Positions 1 to 6,575 of a DNA stretch of 60,007 nucleotides are shown here, piece after piece (the first letter of the stretch is position 1; each line of letters starts with the position of its first letter). This DNA comes from Betaproteobacteria bacterium RIFCSPLOWO2_12_FULL_62_58. Lineage in GTDB: Bacteria > Pseudomonadota > Gammaproteobacteria > Burkholderiales > SG8-41. Below the pieces are notes generated by a model. It searched no databases. It had not been told where the DNA came from and was given only the letters and a program-made list of their open reading frames with translations. The stretch covers positions 1 to 60,007 of the forward strand of contig MERI01000168.1 in assembly GCA_001772005.1 (NCBI GenBank), given 5' to 3'. Both the position numbers and the translations under genes were made by a program.

Positions 1-186
1 ACCGAGCAGCTCGAAGCGTCGCCGGATCGCCTCCGCCAGATTGCGCGGCGTCGCGGCCTCCCTGGCCAGCGCGGCGCGCAGGATGTTGCGGGCTTCGTCC
101 TCCATCGAGCGCTGGTGGTGGGCGGCACGCACCCGCAGCCGCGCCTTGGTTTGCTCATCGAGCTTGCGGATCGTGATGCTCGGCAC
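1..186 (-). CDS. FitA-like ribbon-helix-helix antitoxin (partial)
   Basis: The reading frame begins at a GTG codon (184-186) behind a G-rich ribosome site and runs off the left window edge after 62 codons. The product opens with PSITIRKLDE and continues with the RSMEDEARNIL helix, the pattern of FitA/VapB-type ribbon-helix-helix antitoxins. Such proteins bind DNA as dimers, repress their own operon and neutralise a PIN-domain RNase encoded just downstream; that toxin would lie left of position 1 and cannot be seen. A consensus promoter and a palindromic operator sit immediately upstream, which supports the GTG start and autoregulation. The family call is from sequence pattern; the toxin partner is inferred. 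Confidence 0.8.
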   Translation of the reverse strand, partial: MPSITIRKLDEQTKARLRVRAAHHQRSMEDEARNILRAALAREAATPRNLAEAIRRRFELLG

Positions 187-201
187 AAGTCACCCCCCAA
201 G

Positions 202-218
202 TGCAATCAATGATTGCA
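202..218. promoter_or_regulatory. Candidate operator of the FitA-like module
   Basis: Perfect inverted repeat TGCAATCA-A-TGATTGCA, 8-bp arms around one base, 15 bp upstream of the GTG start at 186. It abuts and shares one base with the -10 hexamer, so a bound antitoxin would block transcription. Assignment to the ribbon-helix-helix protein is inferred from position and symmetry. Confidence 0.6.
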
Positions 219-246
219 TTGTATGCACTCGTGCGCCTTGAGTCAA
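218..246 (-). promoter_or_regulatory. Sigma70-type promoter of the FitA-like module
   Basis: On the minus strand TTGACT (241-246) is followed by exactly 17 bp and TACAAT (218-223), a near-consensus vegetative promoter. It points into the FitA-like gene, and its -10 box touches the perfect palindrome at 202-218. Confidence 0.7.
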
Positions 247-248
247 TG

Positions 249-307
249 AAGGAGGAAGGGTGTTAAAGGCAGTGACTGGTGGGACGTGACTGATGGCGCG
301 TGACGCG
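249..307. repeat. Heptamer array between higA-like and fitA-like genes
   Basis: Imperfect 7-bp units: GAAGGAG-GAAGGGT, then GTGACTG, GTGGGAC, GTGACTG, ATGGCGC, GTGACGC from position 272. No coding potential was recognised in the gap. It is the leftmost of the heptamer arrays seen throughout the window. Confidence 0.6.
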
Positions 308-315
308 GCCGCCGA

Positions 316-660
316 TTACGCGACGACGACGGTAAGCTTTCCTTCCGCGCGGCGCCGGGGCGCTTCCTTGATCACGATCTGCACATCCCAGCCCAAACTG
401 GTCAGACAGTCGATCAGCCTCCGCTCCGAAAAGCCCCGGAACCGGCCGCGGAGCATCGCCGAAACTTTGGGTTGTGTAAGTCCCAGCACCTTGGCGGCCT
501 CGACTTGGGTAAGACCCCGCCGCCTGATGATCTCCGCGATCTTGGAGATAAGCTGGGCCTTCACCAGCATTTCGTCCGCGTCCGCATACCCGAGATCGGC
601 GTATACGTTGCCGCTCCCCGCGTAAATAGGGATACGTTCACTTACTTTGTGTTTGCCCAT
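316..660 (-). CDS. HigA-type XRE antitoxin of a toxin-antitoxin pair
   Basis: A 114-residue protein with an XRE helix-turn-helix in its second half: the stretch LTQVEAAKVLGLTQPKVS, at about residues 50-67, is the HTH core. The length, the preceding position of a RelE/Gp49-like toxin and the 23-bp overlap with that toxin gene (638-660) match HigBA-type modules in which the toxin gene comes first. The product would bind and neutralise the toxin and repress the pair. The ATG at 660 follows a GAGAG ribosome site inside the toxin frame, so translation is probably coupled. The exact subfamily (HigA2 or other) cannot be settled by eye. Confidence 0.8.
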   Translation of the reverse strand: MGKHKVSERIPIYAGSGNVYADLGYADADEMLVKAQLISKIAEIIRRRGLTQVEAAKVLGLTQPKVSAMLRGRFRGFSERRLIDCLTSLGWDVQIVIKEAPRRRAEGKLTVVVA

Positions 661-1027
661 CTCTCAGCTCCTTGGCACGCCTGGCGGCCACTTTCAGTCG
701 CTCCCGTATCAAATCCATGTCCGGCTTCGGGGTGGCGATGCCGGATTTCGATTTCTTCTGGAAAACGTGCAAGACATACACGCTTTCCTCGAACCGAACC
801 GTATACACGGCGCGAAACGTGTTTCCACGCGAGTCTTCGACAACCTCGAGCACACCCGCTGAGCCGAATCCCTGCAACGGCTTCGCCTGTTCATGCCTCC
901 CTCCGATTTGCGCCAGATAGAGAGCATAGCCAAAAACATCAATGACCTCCTCCGGTAATGCCTTGAGATCCTTCTTCGAGCTCCCGATCCATTCCAGGGG
1001 CTTCGGCTGGCGGGATGCCGGGTCCAT
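638..1027 (-). CDS. RelE/Gp49-like (HigB-type) toxin
   Basis: A 129-residue protein whose centre resembles the phage-derived Gp49/HigB toxin family. Marks are the opening LEWIGSSKKDLKALPEEV, the GNTFRAVYTVRFEESVYVLHVF core strand pair, and a C-terminal basic helix ending in RAKELRDGQ. Family members are ribosome-dependent or free mRNA interferases. The gene overlaps its antitoxin by 23 bp. No Shine-Dalgarno precedes the ATG; a perfect TATAAT lies seven bases upstream of it, so the mRNA may be leaderless. Catalytic residues were not assigned. Confidence 0.75.
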   Translation of the reverse strand: MDPASRQPKPLEWIGSSKKDLKALPEEVIDVFGYALYLAQIGGRHEQAKPLQGFGSAGVLEVVEDSRGNTFRAVYTVRFEESVYVLHVFQKKSKSGIATPKPDMDLIRERLKVAARRAKELRDGQTQSK

Positions 1028-1033
1028 GCTGCA

Positions 1034-1039
1034 ATTATA
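1034..1039 (-). promoter_or_regulatory. -10 element of the toxin-antitoxin pair at 316-1027
   Basis: TATAAT on the minus strand, preceded by GG. A start site 6-7 bases downstream would fall at or next to the ATG at 1027. No good -35 hexamer is visible at 16-18 bp. The imperfect symmetry of CCTGATTTAGG (1040-1050) just upstream could be operator sequence. Confidence 0.5.
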
Positions 1040-1086
1040 CCTGATTTAGGATAAGCGCCCGAGTCATAGGGGCGGGCCGAAAATCA

Positions 1087-1140
1087 AGGAGGAAGGAGGA
1101 AGGAAAAGCGTCAATGATGAATGCGGAATGATGAACGGCA
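1087..1140. repeat. Two short heptamer arrays
   Basis: AAGGAGG twice followed by AAGGAAA (1087-1107), then AATGATG, AATGCGG, AATGATG, AACGGCA (1113-1140). The 1028-1232 gap holds this array and a dispersed hairpin element, and no recognisable gene. Confidence 0.6.
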
Positions 1141-1153
1141 AGGCGGGGAACGG

Positions 1154-1203
1154 GAGGTCGACAGTTGAGGTGTTGACTGGTGGGCGGTGCCCACCCTACG
1201 ACT
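1154..1203. repeat. 50-bp dispersed hairpin element, copy A
   Basis: Matches 3833-3882 at 45 of 50 positions. It contains a perfect 7-bp stem, GGTGGGC-GGT-GCCCACC. The two copies have the same orientation and bracket a 2.6-kb stretch rich in decayed genes. Confidence 0.7.
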
Positions 1204-1232
1204 CTGCTCGGCGGGTTCGAGCAGCCGGACGT

Positions 1233-1448
1233 TCATCGCGTGCGATATTTGGCGAGTACGTCCTCAAGGGGGATCGCGCGTATCTGGCCTTTCCGGTACG
1301 CCGCAAGGCGATCCTGCGCTTCCGCCGCCCACGCGGCATCGATGTTTTCGTCCGGACGGTCCAGCTCGTTCAGCAGGCCCTCGACCAGTTCCAGTTGCTC
1401 CGCCGGGGACAGCGTTTTCGCTTGTTCAAGAAGCTCTTCGGTTGACAT
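1233..1448 (-). CDS. Addiction-module antitoxin, apparently without toxin
   Basis: A 71-residue acidic protein opening MSTEELLEQAKTLSPAEQLE and containing LVEGLLNELDRPDENIDAAW. This is the typical pattern of the short addiction-module antitoxins (the Unstab_antitox family) that normally precede a RelE/ParE toxin gene. The ATG at 1448 has GGAG upstream, and a perfect palindrome lies at 1460-1474. Downstream on the same strand (1232-1028) only repeats are seen and no toxin frame, so this is a solitary antitoxin or the survivor of a broken pair. Confidence 0.75.
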   Translation of the reverse strand: MSTEELLEQAKTLSPAEQLELVEGLLNELDRPDENIDAAWAAEAQDRLAAYRKGQIRAIPLEDVLAKYRTR

Positions 1449-1459
1449 GGTGGTTTCTC

Positions 1460-1474
1460 CGAATCATCGATTCG
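1460..1474. promoter_or_regulatory. Palindrome upstream of the solitary antitoxin
   Basis: CGAATC-ATC-GATTCG, perfect 6-bp arms, 12 bp upstream of the ATG at 1448. A minus-strand TATGAT (1483-1488) lies just beyond and could be a -10 box. It is probably an autoregulatory operator, inferred from its position. Confidence 0.4.
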
Positions 1475-1676
1475 CATTGTGCATCATACCCCGCCCTTGC
1501 GCCGCTGCTGCATGTACTGACGAAGCGAGCCGAATCGAACGCGCAACCGCCGTATAGAAGCGCCGGTTTCTCTCGATGGTGCCATCGTTTTCATGTCTGC
1601 TGTCATAATGTAACAATTAATGAGGGCTTTACCAGCTTGTTTCTGAAATATCACTAGAAAGGAGCGTGCGCCATGA

Positions 1677-2021
1677 CGTAGTGATCCATCACAGGAGACT
1701 CGTCAGTCACGTACCTATCGGCGTCGCCGGCACCGCTACGAGTATCGCTGGGTGCTGCGTGACTGGAAAAATTTGCCGCTTTTGGGCGCGCCCCTACTGC
1801 TCGATCGTCATTTGGCGGACGGGCGCCGCGCCATTGCACGCTTTCATTCGGACAGCGAAATCACGCTGCGCAGCACGGCACCGTGCTGGTACCGGAAGGT
1901 CTATGATCGCCAGCTGTGCACCTTCAATGACAAACAGCTTCGCCTCTGGCTCGCCGACGCGGGCTACGATCCTGTTTTTGAAGCCAACCACCGCCACCGC
2001 GCCAACTGGTCATGGTGGTAG
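1677..2021 (+). other. Unrecognised open frame, probably a decayed gene
   Basis: A frame of about 115 codons, very rich in Arg and Trp, is open from 1677 to a TAG at 2019-2021; the longest part from a start codon is GTG 1752. Third positions are GC-rich, as in coding DNA. A good ribosome site (AAAGGAG, 1658-1664) is followed at 1673 by ATG, but that ATG meets TAG after two codons, in a frame one base away from the open one. This looks like a gene whose start was lost to a small indel. I do not recognise the protein and assign no function. Confidence 0.25.
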
Positions 2022-2109
2022 GTGTGTCCGCGCCTCGTCGAAGATCTGCTGCAACGTCGCGTTGTAGATGTCGTTGCGCTCGACCCAGCGCGTGAGATGC
2101 ACCGGCGCG

Positions 2110-2284
2110 GTAATGGGTGAATGATGAATGATGCGGCGGATGGGCGATGGGTGATGGGTGGGGTGTGACTAATACGGCGTGACTGGTGGGGCGTGACTGG
2201 AGAGGCGTGACGTGGTGAGGCGTGACTGGAGAGGCGTGACGTGGTGAGGCGTGACTGGAGAGGCGTGACGTGGTGAGGCGTGAC
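2110..2284. repeat. Heptamer array with three perfect 29-bp tandem copies
   Basis: Begins with degenerate GAATGAT and GGGTGAT units. It then has three identical 29-bp copies (2191-2219, 2220-2248, 2249-2277) and the start of a fourth. Each copy is built from GCGTGAC-type heptamers plus one 8-bp unit. No spacers are present, so it is not a CRISPR array. Confidence 0.8.
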
Positions 2285-2371
2285 GCGTTGCTGGTATCCC
2301 GGTGCCGATCAGAGTTCCCTGGGCGGGGTGGTGCTGGCGCCGGTAGTGGGCAAGTGCAAAAACAACAACAG

Positions 2372-2391
2372 GCTTTGACGCAGGTCAAAGC
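2372..2391. promoter_or_regulatory. FNR/CRP-like palindrome
   Basis: GCTTTGAC-GCAG-GTCAAAGC, perfect 8-bp arms around 4 bp, containing TTGAC-N4-GTCAA. This differs by one base per half-site from the FNR consensus TTGAT-N4-ATCAA. It lies 145 bp upstream of the M24 pseudogene start. The rest of 2285-2535 shows no recognised gene; a 48-codon frame (2394-2540) looks incidental. Confidence 0.4.
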
Positions 2392-2535
2392 GTATGCGCC
2401 CGGGCTGGATCAAATTGCTCGAGTCTGAAGGCCCCGAGACCGCTCATCCGGTGTTGCCCCGCTCTTCGGCGCTCACCAGGGAAGTCGATCACGCGAGGCT
2501 TATCCCCTCTTTTTCACGATGGAAGGAGATCTGTC

Positions 2536-3664
2536 ATGGTTAAAGAAACTCTGCGTCGGGAAGATCAACGGAGATATTCGCTATCCCAGCATGAGCTTGA
2601 GAGGAGATGGAAGGCCGTCCGTGAGCGAATGGCCGCCAGAGGAATTAGCCACCTTGTCGTTCAGAGTCAACAGCGATTCGTCGGCGGCTACTTACGCTGG
2701 TTCACCGATTTGCCGGGGATGAATTACCACATCACCGCGGTGTTTCCGCTGGACGAGGATATGACGATCATCGCGCACGGCGCGCCGGCGCCGGCACCGC
2801 CCGCCACGCCACCGGAATGGGCCTTGAGAGGCGTCAAAGAGCGGATCAATACGCCGGCGTTCCCGAATGTCTGCTGGGAGGATGCCTGGGATGCGGACAA
2901 GGCCGTGGCAGTCATCACGCGCAAGAAGCCGAATACGGTCGGCCTGGTGGGGCTGGGGAACATGTCGGCGGCGCTGTATGAAAATCTGAAGAAGGGATTG
3001 CAGGGCGTGAATGTCGTCAATGCGACCGACCTCGTGGATGAGGTCCGAATGGTAAAGAGTGAAGAAGAGATCAAGCTTCACCGGGAGGCGGCATACCTGC
3101 ACGAGATGAGCTATGGCGTTGCCAAGCAGGCGATTTGGCCGGGCGGGCGGCCCACACTATGGGCAGGGCAGTTGGGGCAACACCCGTGTCCGCCGGACCT
3201 TCAGGGAAGGCGACATCATCAATATCCTGATCGAGTCAAGCGCGGCAGGCGGGTATTGGTACGACTTGCGAAGGTTCATCTGTATCGGCAGCGCTCCGAA
3301 CGAACTCCAGGACGCCCATGCGATCGTCAAGGAGGCGCGGAATATTCTGGCGGCCAACCTCAAGCCCGGGCTGGTGCCGGGTGTCGCCCTCGAAGCAAGT
3401 GACCAGTTCCTGAAAAGCAGGGGATGCCCGCCCGAGTCCCGCGTGGCAGGACATGGCCAGGGACTGGATCTCGTGGAAAGACCGGTGGTTCGCCCGGAAG
3501 AGACTGCCAGACTCCAGGCGGGTATGGTGATCTCGTTGCATCCCACGGCGAAGACGAAGCACGCGGCGGCGTCCCTCGCGGACACCTACGTCATCGGGGA
3601 ATCAGGCGCCGTTCCCCTGTACGGAAATCTGTTCGACGACAACGAACTCTTCGTCGTGAGCTGA
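2536..3664 (+). pseudogene. M24-family (aminopeptidase P/creatinase-like) protein, frameshifted
   Basis: ATG 2536 follows AAGGAG. Frame 1 (2536 to about 3150) encodes the N-terminal creatinase-type domain with LVGLGNMSAALYE and VRMVKSEEEI, the conserved linker into the M24 domain. The M24 part continues in another frame, about 3150-3664, with EGDIINILIESSAAGGYWYD, GHGQGLDL and a GESGAVPLYG end. Around 3130-3170 roughly 30 codons of the usual fold also seem to be missing. Expected metal ligands are altered: the first Asp site reads IESS and the Glu of GMVxSIEP reads GMVISLHP, so even a repaired protein may be a non-canonical M24 member. An assembly error could mimic the frameshift. Confidence 0.7.
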
Positions 3665-3670
3665 TTGGTG

Positions 3671-3772
3671 ACCGGTGGTGCGTGACTGGTGAGGCGTGAC
3701 TGGTGAGGCGTGACTGGAAAGGCGTGACTGGAAAGGCGTGACTGGTGGGGCGTGACGTGGTGAGGCGTGACA
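3671..3772. repeat. 14-bp periodic array after the M24 pseudogene
   Basis: GCGTGAC begins at 3680, 3694, 3708, 3722, 3736, 3750 and 3765. The intervening heptamers are TGGTGAG, TGGTGAG, TGGAAAG, TGGAAAG, TGGTGGG. It is related to the array at 2110-2284. Confidence 0.8.
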
Positions 3773-3832
3773 GATACGGCGGGAGATCGGGGGGGCGGGG
3801 GGGCGATAGATCCCTGGAGAGCGGGAGGGCGT

Positions 3833-3882
3833 GAGGTCGACAGTCGAGCTGTTGACTGGTGGGCGGGGCCCACCACACGACT
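3833..3882. repeat. 50-bp dispersed hairpin element, copy B
   Basis: Same orientation as 1154-1203, with 45 of 50 positions identical and the same perfect stem (GGTGGGC-GGG-GCCCACC). Its end overlaps the stop codon of the BrnA-like pseudogene. Confidence 0.7.
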
Positions 3883-4243
3883 ATTTTCCTCTGCCGACCT
3901 TGCAGGTCGCAGCCTCTTCGCGAATCACCCGCCGCAGCGTGTCCTCCAGGCTTTCGCGCTCGATGGCCTGCCTCAGCGCCTCGTTGATCAGCGTCTGTTA
4001 GCCGCGAGCGCCGGCGCGCGCCTTGAAGAACTCCACCACCGCCGCGTCGAGATACATGGTGAGGCGCTTTTTGCCGCGCGGCACGACCTTGCCGGCGACG
4101 CGTGTGACGCCGTGCCCCATCATCTCAGCCGTGACTTGAGGAATGTCGGACAAGTCGATATCCGCATCGCGCATTGCCTTGAGGCGCGGCCAGTCGGATT
4201 TCGAAACCGCCCGCTTATCGAGCTTTGCATAATTGGCTAACAG
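3881..4243 (-). pseudogene. BrnA/CopG-like antitoxin with an internal stop
   Basis: Reading leftward from about 4243, the frame gives NYAKLDKRAVSKSDW, an acidic middle, KRLTMYLDAAVVEFFKARAG and then QTLINEALRQAI, the ribbon-helix-helix core of BrnA-type antitoxins. At the position where the family usually has Tyr before QTLINEALR there is TAA (minus strand, near 4000), consistent with a TAC-to-TAA mutation. No ATG is visible at the expected start, only CTG at 4243, and no BrnT toxin frame lies upstream. It is read as a decayed orphan antitoxin. Confidence 0.7.
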
Positions 4244-4262
4244 TCGTAATAGGCCGATGTCA

Positions 4263-4345
4263 TTCCCGTGGCAACGGGAAAGCGCTACTCGATTTCGGAG
4301 AATTCGACTATCCTTAATAGCGGTAGCAAACTAGCGGTAGCAAAG
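4263..4345. repeat. Hairpin and 14-bp tandem duplication before the Bug receptor
   Basis: TTCCCGT-GGCA-ACGGGAA forms a perfect 7-bp stem (4263-4280). A 14-bp unit TAGCGGTAGCAAAC/G is duplicated at 4318-4331 and 4332-4345, 37 bp before the ATG at 4383. No clear promoter was identified. Confidence 0.5.
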
Positions 4346-4382
4346 CGTCGAAGAGCCTCAACCGATTTTCAGGGAGGAGAAC

Positions 4383-5342
4383 ATGCCCCTGCTCACCCGT
4401 TGTGTGATTGCCGCTGCCGCCGCATTCGCGTTCGCGACGCTCGCCTGGGCCCAGGCTTGGCCCGTCAAGCCGATTCGGCTGGTCGTCAATTACCCCGCCG
4501 GCGGGACGACCGACCTGATGGCCCGCGCCTTCGCGCCGCAGCTGGCCGAGACGCTGGGCCAGCTGGTGGTGATCGAAAACCGCGGCGGCGCGGCCGGCAA
4601 CATCGGTCTCGAGGTGGTGGCCAAGTCCGCCGCGGACGGCTACACCTTGCTCGCTACGTCCGGCAGCCCCATCGTCGTCGGTCCGCACCTGTACAAGCTC
4701 GGCGTCGATGTGGCCAGGGACCTGGTGCCGATCACCCCGTTGGCGCGCATCCTGACGTTGCTGGTGGTGCGTCCGGGCTTGCCGGTGCGCAGCGTCGCCG
4801 AGCTGATTGCCTACGCCCGGGCCAATCCCGGCAAGCTCAATTACGGATCCGTGGGAAGCGGCAGCACCCTGCACATACACGCCGAAAAGATGTTGCGCGC
4901 GGCGAAACTTCAGGCCACCCACATTCCGTACAAGGGCGCGGCGCAAATGGTCACGGCCCTGCTTAGCGACCAGGTCGATTTCGCGTTCGACTCGGGCCTG
5001 ACGATCCAGCATATCAAGGCCGGCAAGCTGCGTGTGCTCGCGGTGGCGAGCGCCGGGCGTTCGCCGATCTTCCCTGACACGCCGACCATGATTGAATCGG
5101 GGCTGGAAGTTAATGATGCGCTGTTCGGCGTGTACGCGCCGACCGGTACGCCGCGCGAGATCGTCACGCGCCTGAACCGCGAGATCGGCCGCATCATGCA
5201 GACTGCCGAGGCGCGCGCTGTGCTCGCCACTTTTGCGGCCGAGGCGTTCACTGCTTCGCCCGAGGAGTTCGCGGAGATACAGCGTCGCGACCGCGAGCGC
5301 TACGGGGTGTTCATACGCGAGGCCAACATCCGCGCCGATTGA
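4383..5342 (+). CDS. Bug-family (TctC-like) periplasmic solute receptor
   Basis: A 319-residue secreted protein. A signal peptide (residues 1-23, ending ATLAWAQA) is followed by WPVKPIRLVVNYPAGGTTD, the first beta strand and binding loop typical of Bug receptors, and by NRGGAAGNIG, YNAxxG-type GSGSTLHIHAE and HIPYKGAAQ motifs. Bug proteins deliver carboxylates to tripartite tricarboxylate transporters or act as sensors. No TctA/TctB membrane genes are adjacent, as is common for the many orphan Bug genes of Burkholderiales. A GGAGG ribosome site precedes the ATG. Substrate is unknown. Confidence 0.9.
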   Translation: MPLLTRCVIAAAAAFAFATLAWAQAWPVKPIRLVVNYPAGGTTDLMARAFAPQLAETLGQLVVIENRGGAAGNIGLEVVAKSAADGYTLLATSGSPIVVGPHLYKLGVDVARDLVPITPLARILTLLVVRPGLPVRSVAELIAYARANPGKLNYGSVGSGSTLHIHAEKMLRAAKLQATHIPYKGAAQMVTALLSDQVDFAFDSGLTIQHIKAGKLRVLAVASAGRSPIFPDTPTMIESGLEVNDALFGVYAPTGTPREIVTRLNREIGRIMQTAEARAVLATFAAEAFTASPEEFAEIQRRDRERYGVFIREANIRAD

Positions 5343-5371
5343 ACGGGCGTGCGGCCGCGGTGGTTATTTTC

Positions 5372-5398
5372 GTGGATCGTGGATCGTGGATAGGGATT
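5372..5398. repeat. Heptamer array GTGGATC
   Basis: GTGGATC, GTGGATC, GTGGATA, then GGGATTG, 30 bp after the Bug stop. The remaining gap to 5597 shows nothing recognisable. Confidence 0.6.
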
Positions 5399-5597
5399 GA
5401 CAGTCCCCGGCGAACGCGTTGCTTCAAGGTTGCGTTTTGGCATCTTGGCCTCTGGCCCGCCCGCGCTTGCCATACGATCCAGTGCACCCGCCGCTCGACC
5501 CGGCGTTGACACGTTCGATTTGTGCGTAGCGGTCGGTGCCGGACACCATTTTCACTGGGCCGTCAGGGTCGAAGACGAGTTTCTCGGGCCGCTCCTG

Positions 5598-5972
5598 TTA
5601 CGCCGCCCGCTGCAACTCATAGCCGCGGATCAGCACGTCCGCCGGCAGGTCGAGGCCCGCCGCGAGCCGCCGGATCATGTCCAGGGTCAACGGGCGCACG
5701 CGGTTCAGCACTTCGGCCACCCGCGCGCGCGAGCCTATGTAAGGTTCGAGGTCCTTGCGCGTAAGCTCGCGCGCTTCCATGATGTGCCGCAGGAAGTCGA
5801 TCGGATCGGGGGCTTCGATCGCGTAGTGCTTGCGCTCGTAGGCCTCGATGAGAAGGGTGAGCACTTCGAGCCGGTCGGCCTCGGGCGTGCCCTGCGGCGC
5901 ATCCCAGAGCGCTTCGGCCTGCTTGAGCGCGGTCTGGTATTCGCGCTTGGATCGAATCGGACGCAGTTCCAT
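5598..5972 (-). CDS. higA: HigA-type antitoxin (second HigBA locus)
   Basis: A 124-residue protein with an N-terminal partner-binding region (MELRPIRSKREYQTAL, then EADRLEVLTLLIEAYE) and a C-terminal XRE-type HTH (LTRKDLEPYIGSRARVAEVLN). This arrangement characterises the HigA antitoxins that work with classical HigB mRNA interferases. It lies 9 bp downstream of the HigB gene in the same orientation, the expected toxin-first order. It should inhibit HigB and bind the inverted repeats upstream of higB. Confidence 0.88.
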   Translation of the reverse strand: MELRPIRSKREYQTALKQAEALWDAPQGTPEADRLEVLTLLIEAYERKHYAIEAPDPIDFLRHIMEARELTRKDLEPYIGSRARVAEVLNRVRPLTLDMIRRLAAGLDLPADVLIRGYELQRAA

Positions 5973-5981
5973 GGTTGCACC

Positions 5982-6275
5982 TCAGATCGTACGGGCATCG
6001 ATCCTGTCGTACTCGCGGTGCGTGCCGATGAACCGGATGAACATCATGCCCCGGTTGTAATGCACGGCGGCGACGAGACGGTAGTCGTTGCCCTTGATGT
6101 TGAAAACAACGCGGTTGTTCGCGATGAAGCTTGCGTTGCGGTAAGCGGCCTTGATATCGGCAGGCCTGCGCCAATCGGCGCGGCTGGCATCCGCATACCA
6201 CGATCGCAGCGGGATTTCGGCGTCGGGGTGTCTGTCCCAGAAATTCCGCAAAGTGCCCAGCGCGATGAGCCGCAT
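5982..6275 (-). CDS. higB: HigB-type mRNA interferase toxin
   Basis: A 97-residue protein matching classical HigB along its length: an opening MRLIALGTLRNFWDRHPDAE, a central FNIKGNDYRLVAAVHY strand and a closing FIRFIGTHREYDRIDA, the most conserved block of the family. HigB toxins cleave mRNA on the ribosome. Expression is probably controlled by HigA through palindromes at 6292-6345. The ATG at 6275 is the only sensible start. Confidence 0.9.
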   Translation of the reverse strand: MRLIALGTLRNFWDRHPDAEIPLRSWYADASRADWRRPADIKAAYRNASFIANNRVVFNIKGNDYRLVAAVHYNRGMMFIRFIGTHREYDRIDARTI

Positions 6276-6291
6276 CGAGATACTCTAGCAC

Positions 6292-6345
6292 GCTCCCATA
6301 ATGGGAGCAAGCGGTCGCTTTACATTTTACTCAATACGTTGAGTA
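6292..6345. promoter_or_regulatory. Two palindromes upstream of higBA
   Basis: GCTCCCA-TAA-TGGGAGC (6292-6308) and TACTCAA-TACG-TTGAGTA (6328-6345), both with perfect 7-bp arms. A further TACTCAA half-like site follows at 6350. They lie 17-70 bp upstream of higB and are candidate HigA operators. The more distant one overlaps an AT-rich stretch suited to a promoter. Confidence 0.55.
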
Positions 6346-6504
6346 TTTTTACTCAAGACCCGGAGCAAGAGCAACTCGAAGATTCCCGACTGCCCGCGAA
6401 TGACATATCGCTCATCCCCACCCCGGCCCCCCATCTAAGGGGTAGGGAACATCGCGGATAAGACCGGAGTCGCGGTGCGCAATGCGCCCTGCCACTGCTG
6501 CAAA

Positions 6505-6532
6505 GATGAAGGCGGAAGGAGGAAGGAGGAGG
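6505..6532. repeat. Heptamer array GATGAAG/GAGGAAG
   Basis: Units GATGAAG, GCGGAAG, GAGGAAG, GAGGAGG between higB and the DUF3750 gene. The rest of 6346-6575 has no recognised gene. Confidence 0.6.
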
Positions 6533-6575
6533 CGGGACGCAGGAGGATAAATCGTGTATCGAAGCCTGGGTAAAT

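Noticed and set aside
186..1448. Left-hand toxin-antitoxin genes as integron cassettes
   Set aside because: They share orientation, but I found no attC-like pair of RYYYAAC and GTTRRRY sites between them; GTTAAAG at 262-268 fails the last base of the core.
2394..2540. A 48-codon frame upstream of the M24 pseudogene
   Set aside because: No ribosome site, no recognisable pattern, and it overlaps the better-supported ATG 2536.
3100..3200. Programmed frameshift in the M24 gene
   Set aside because: No slippery heptamer or stimulatory structure is evident, and domain sequence seems to be missing at the break, which fits a mutation or assembly error better.
2191..3772. CRISPR-like array
   Set aside because: The units are contiguous 7-, 14- or 29-bp tandem repeats without unique spacers, and there are no cas genes nearby.
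4244..4382. BrnT toxin gene preceding the BrnA-like pseudogene
   Set aside because: The interval is short and holds only a hairpin and a 14-bp duplication; no BrnT-like frame on either strand.
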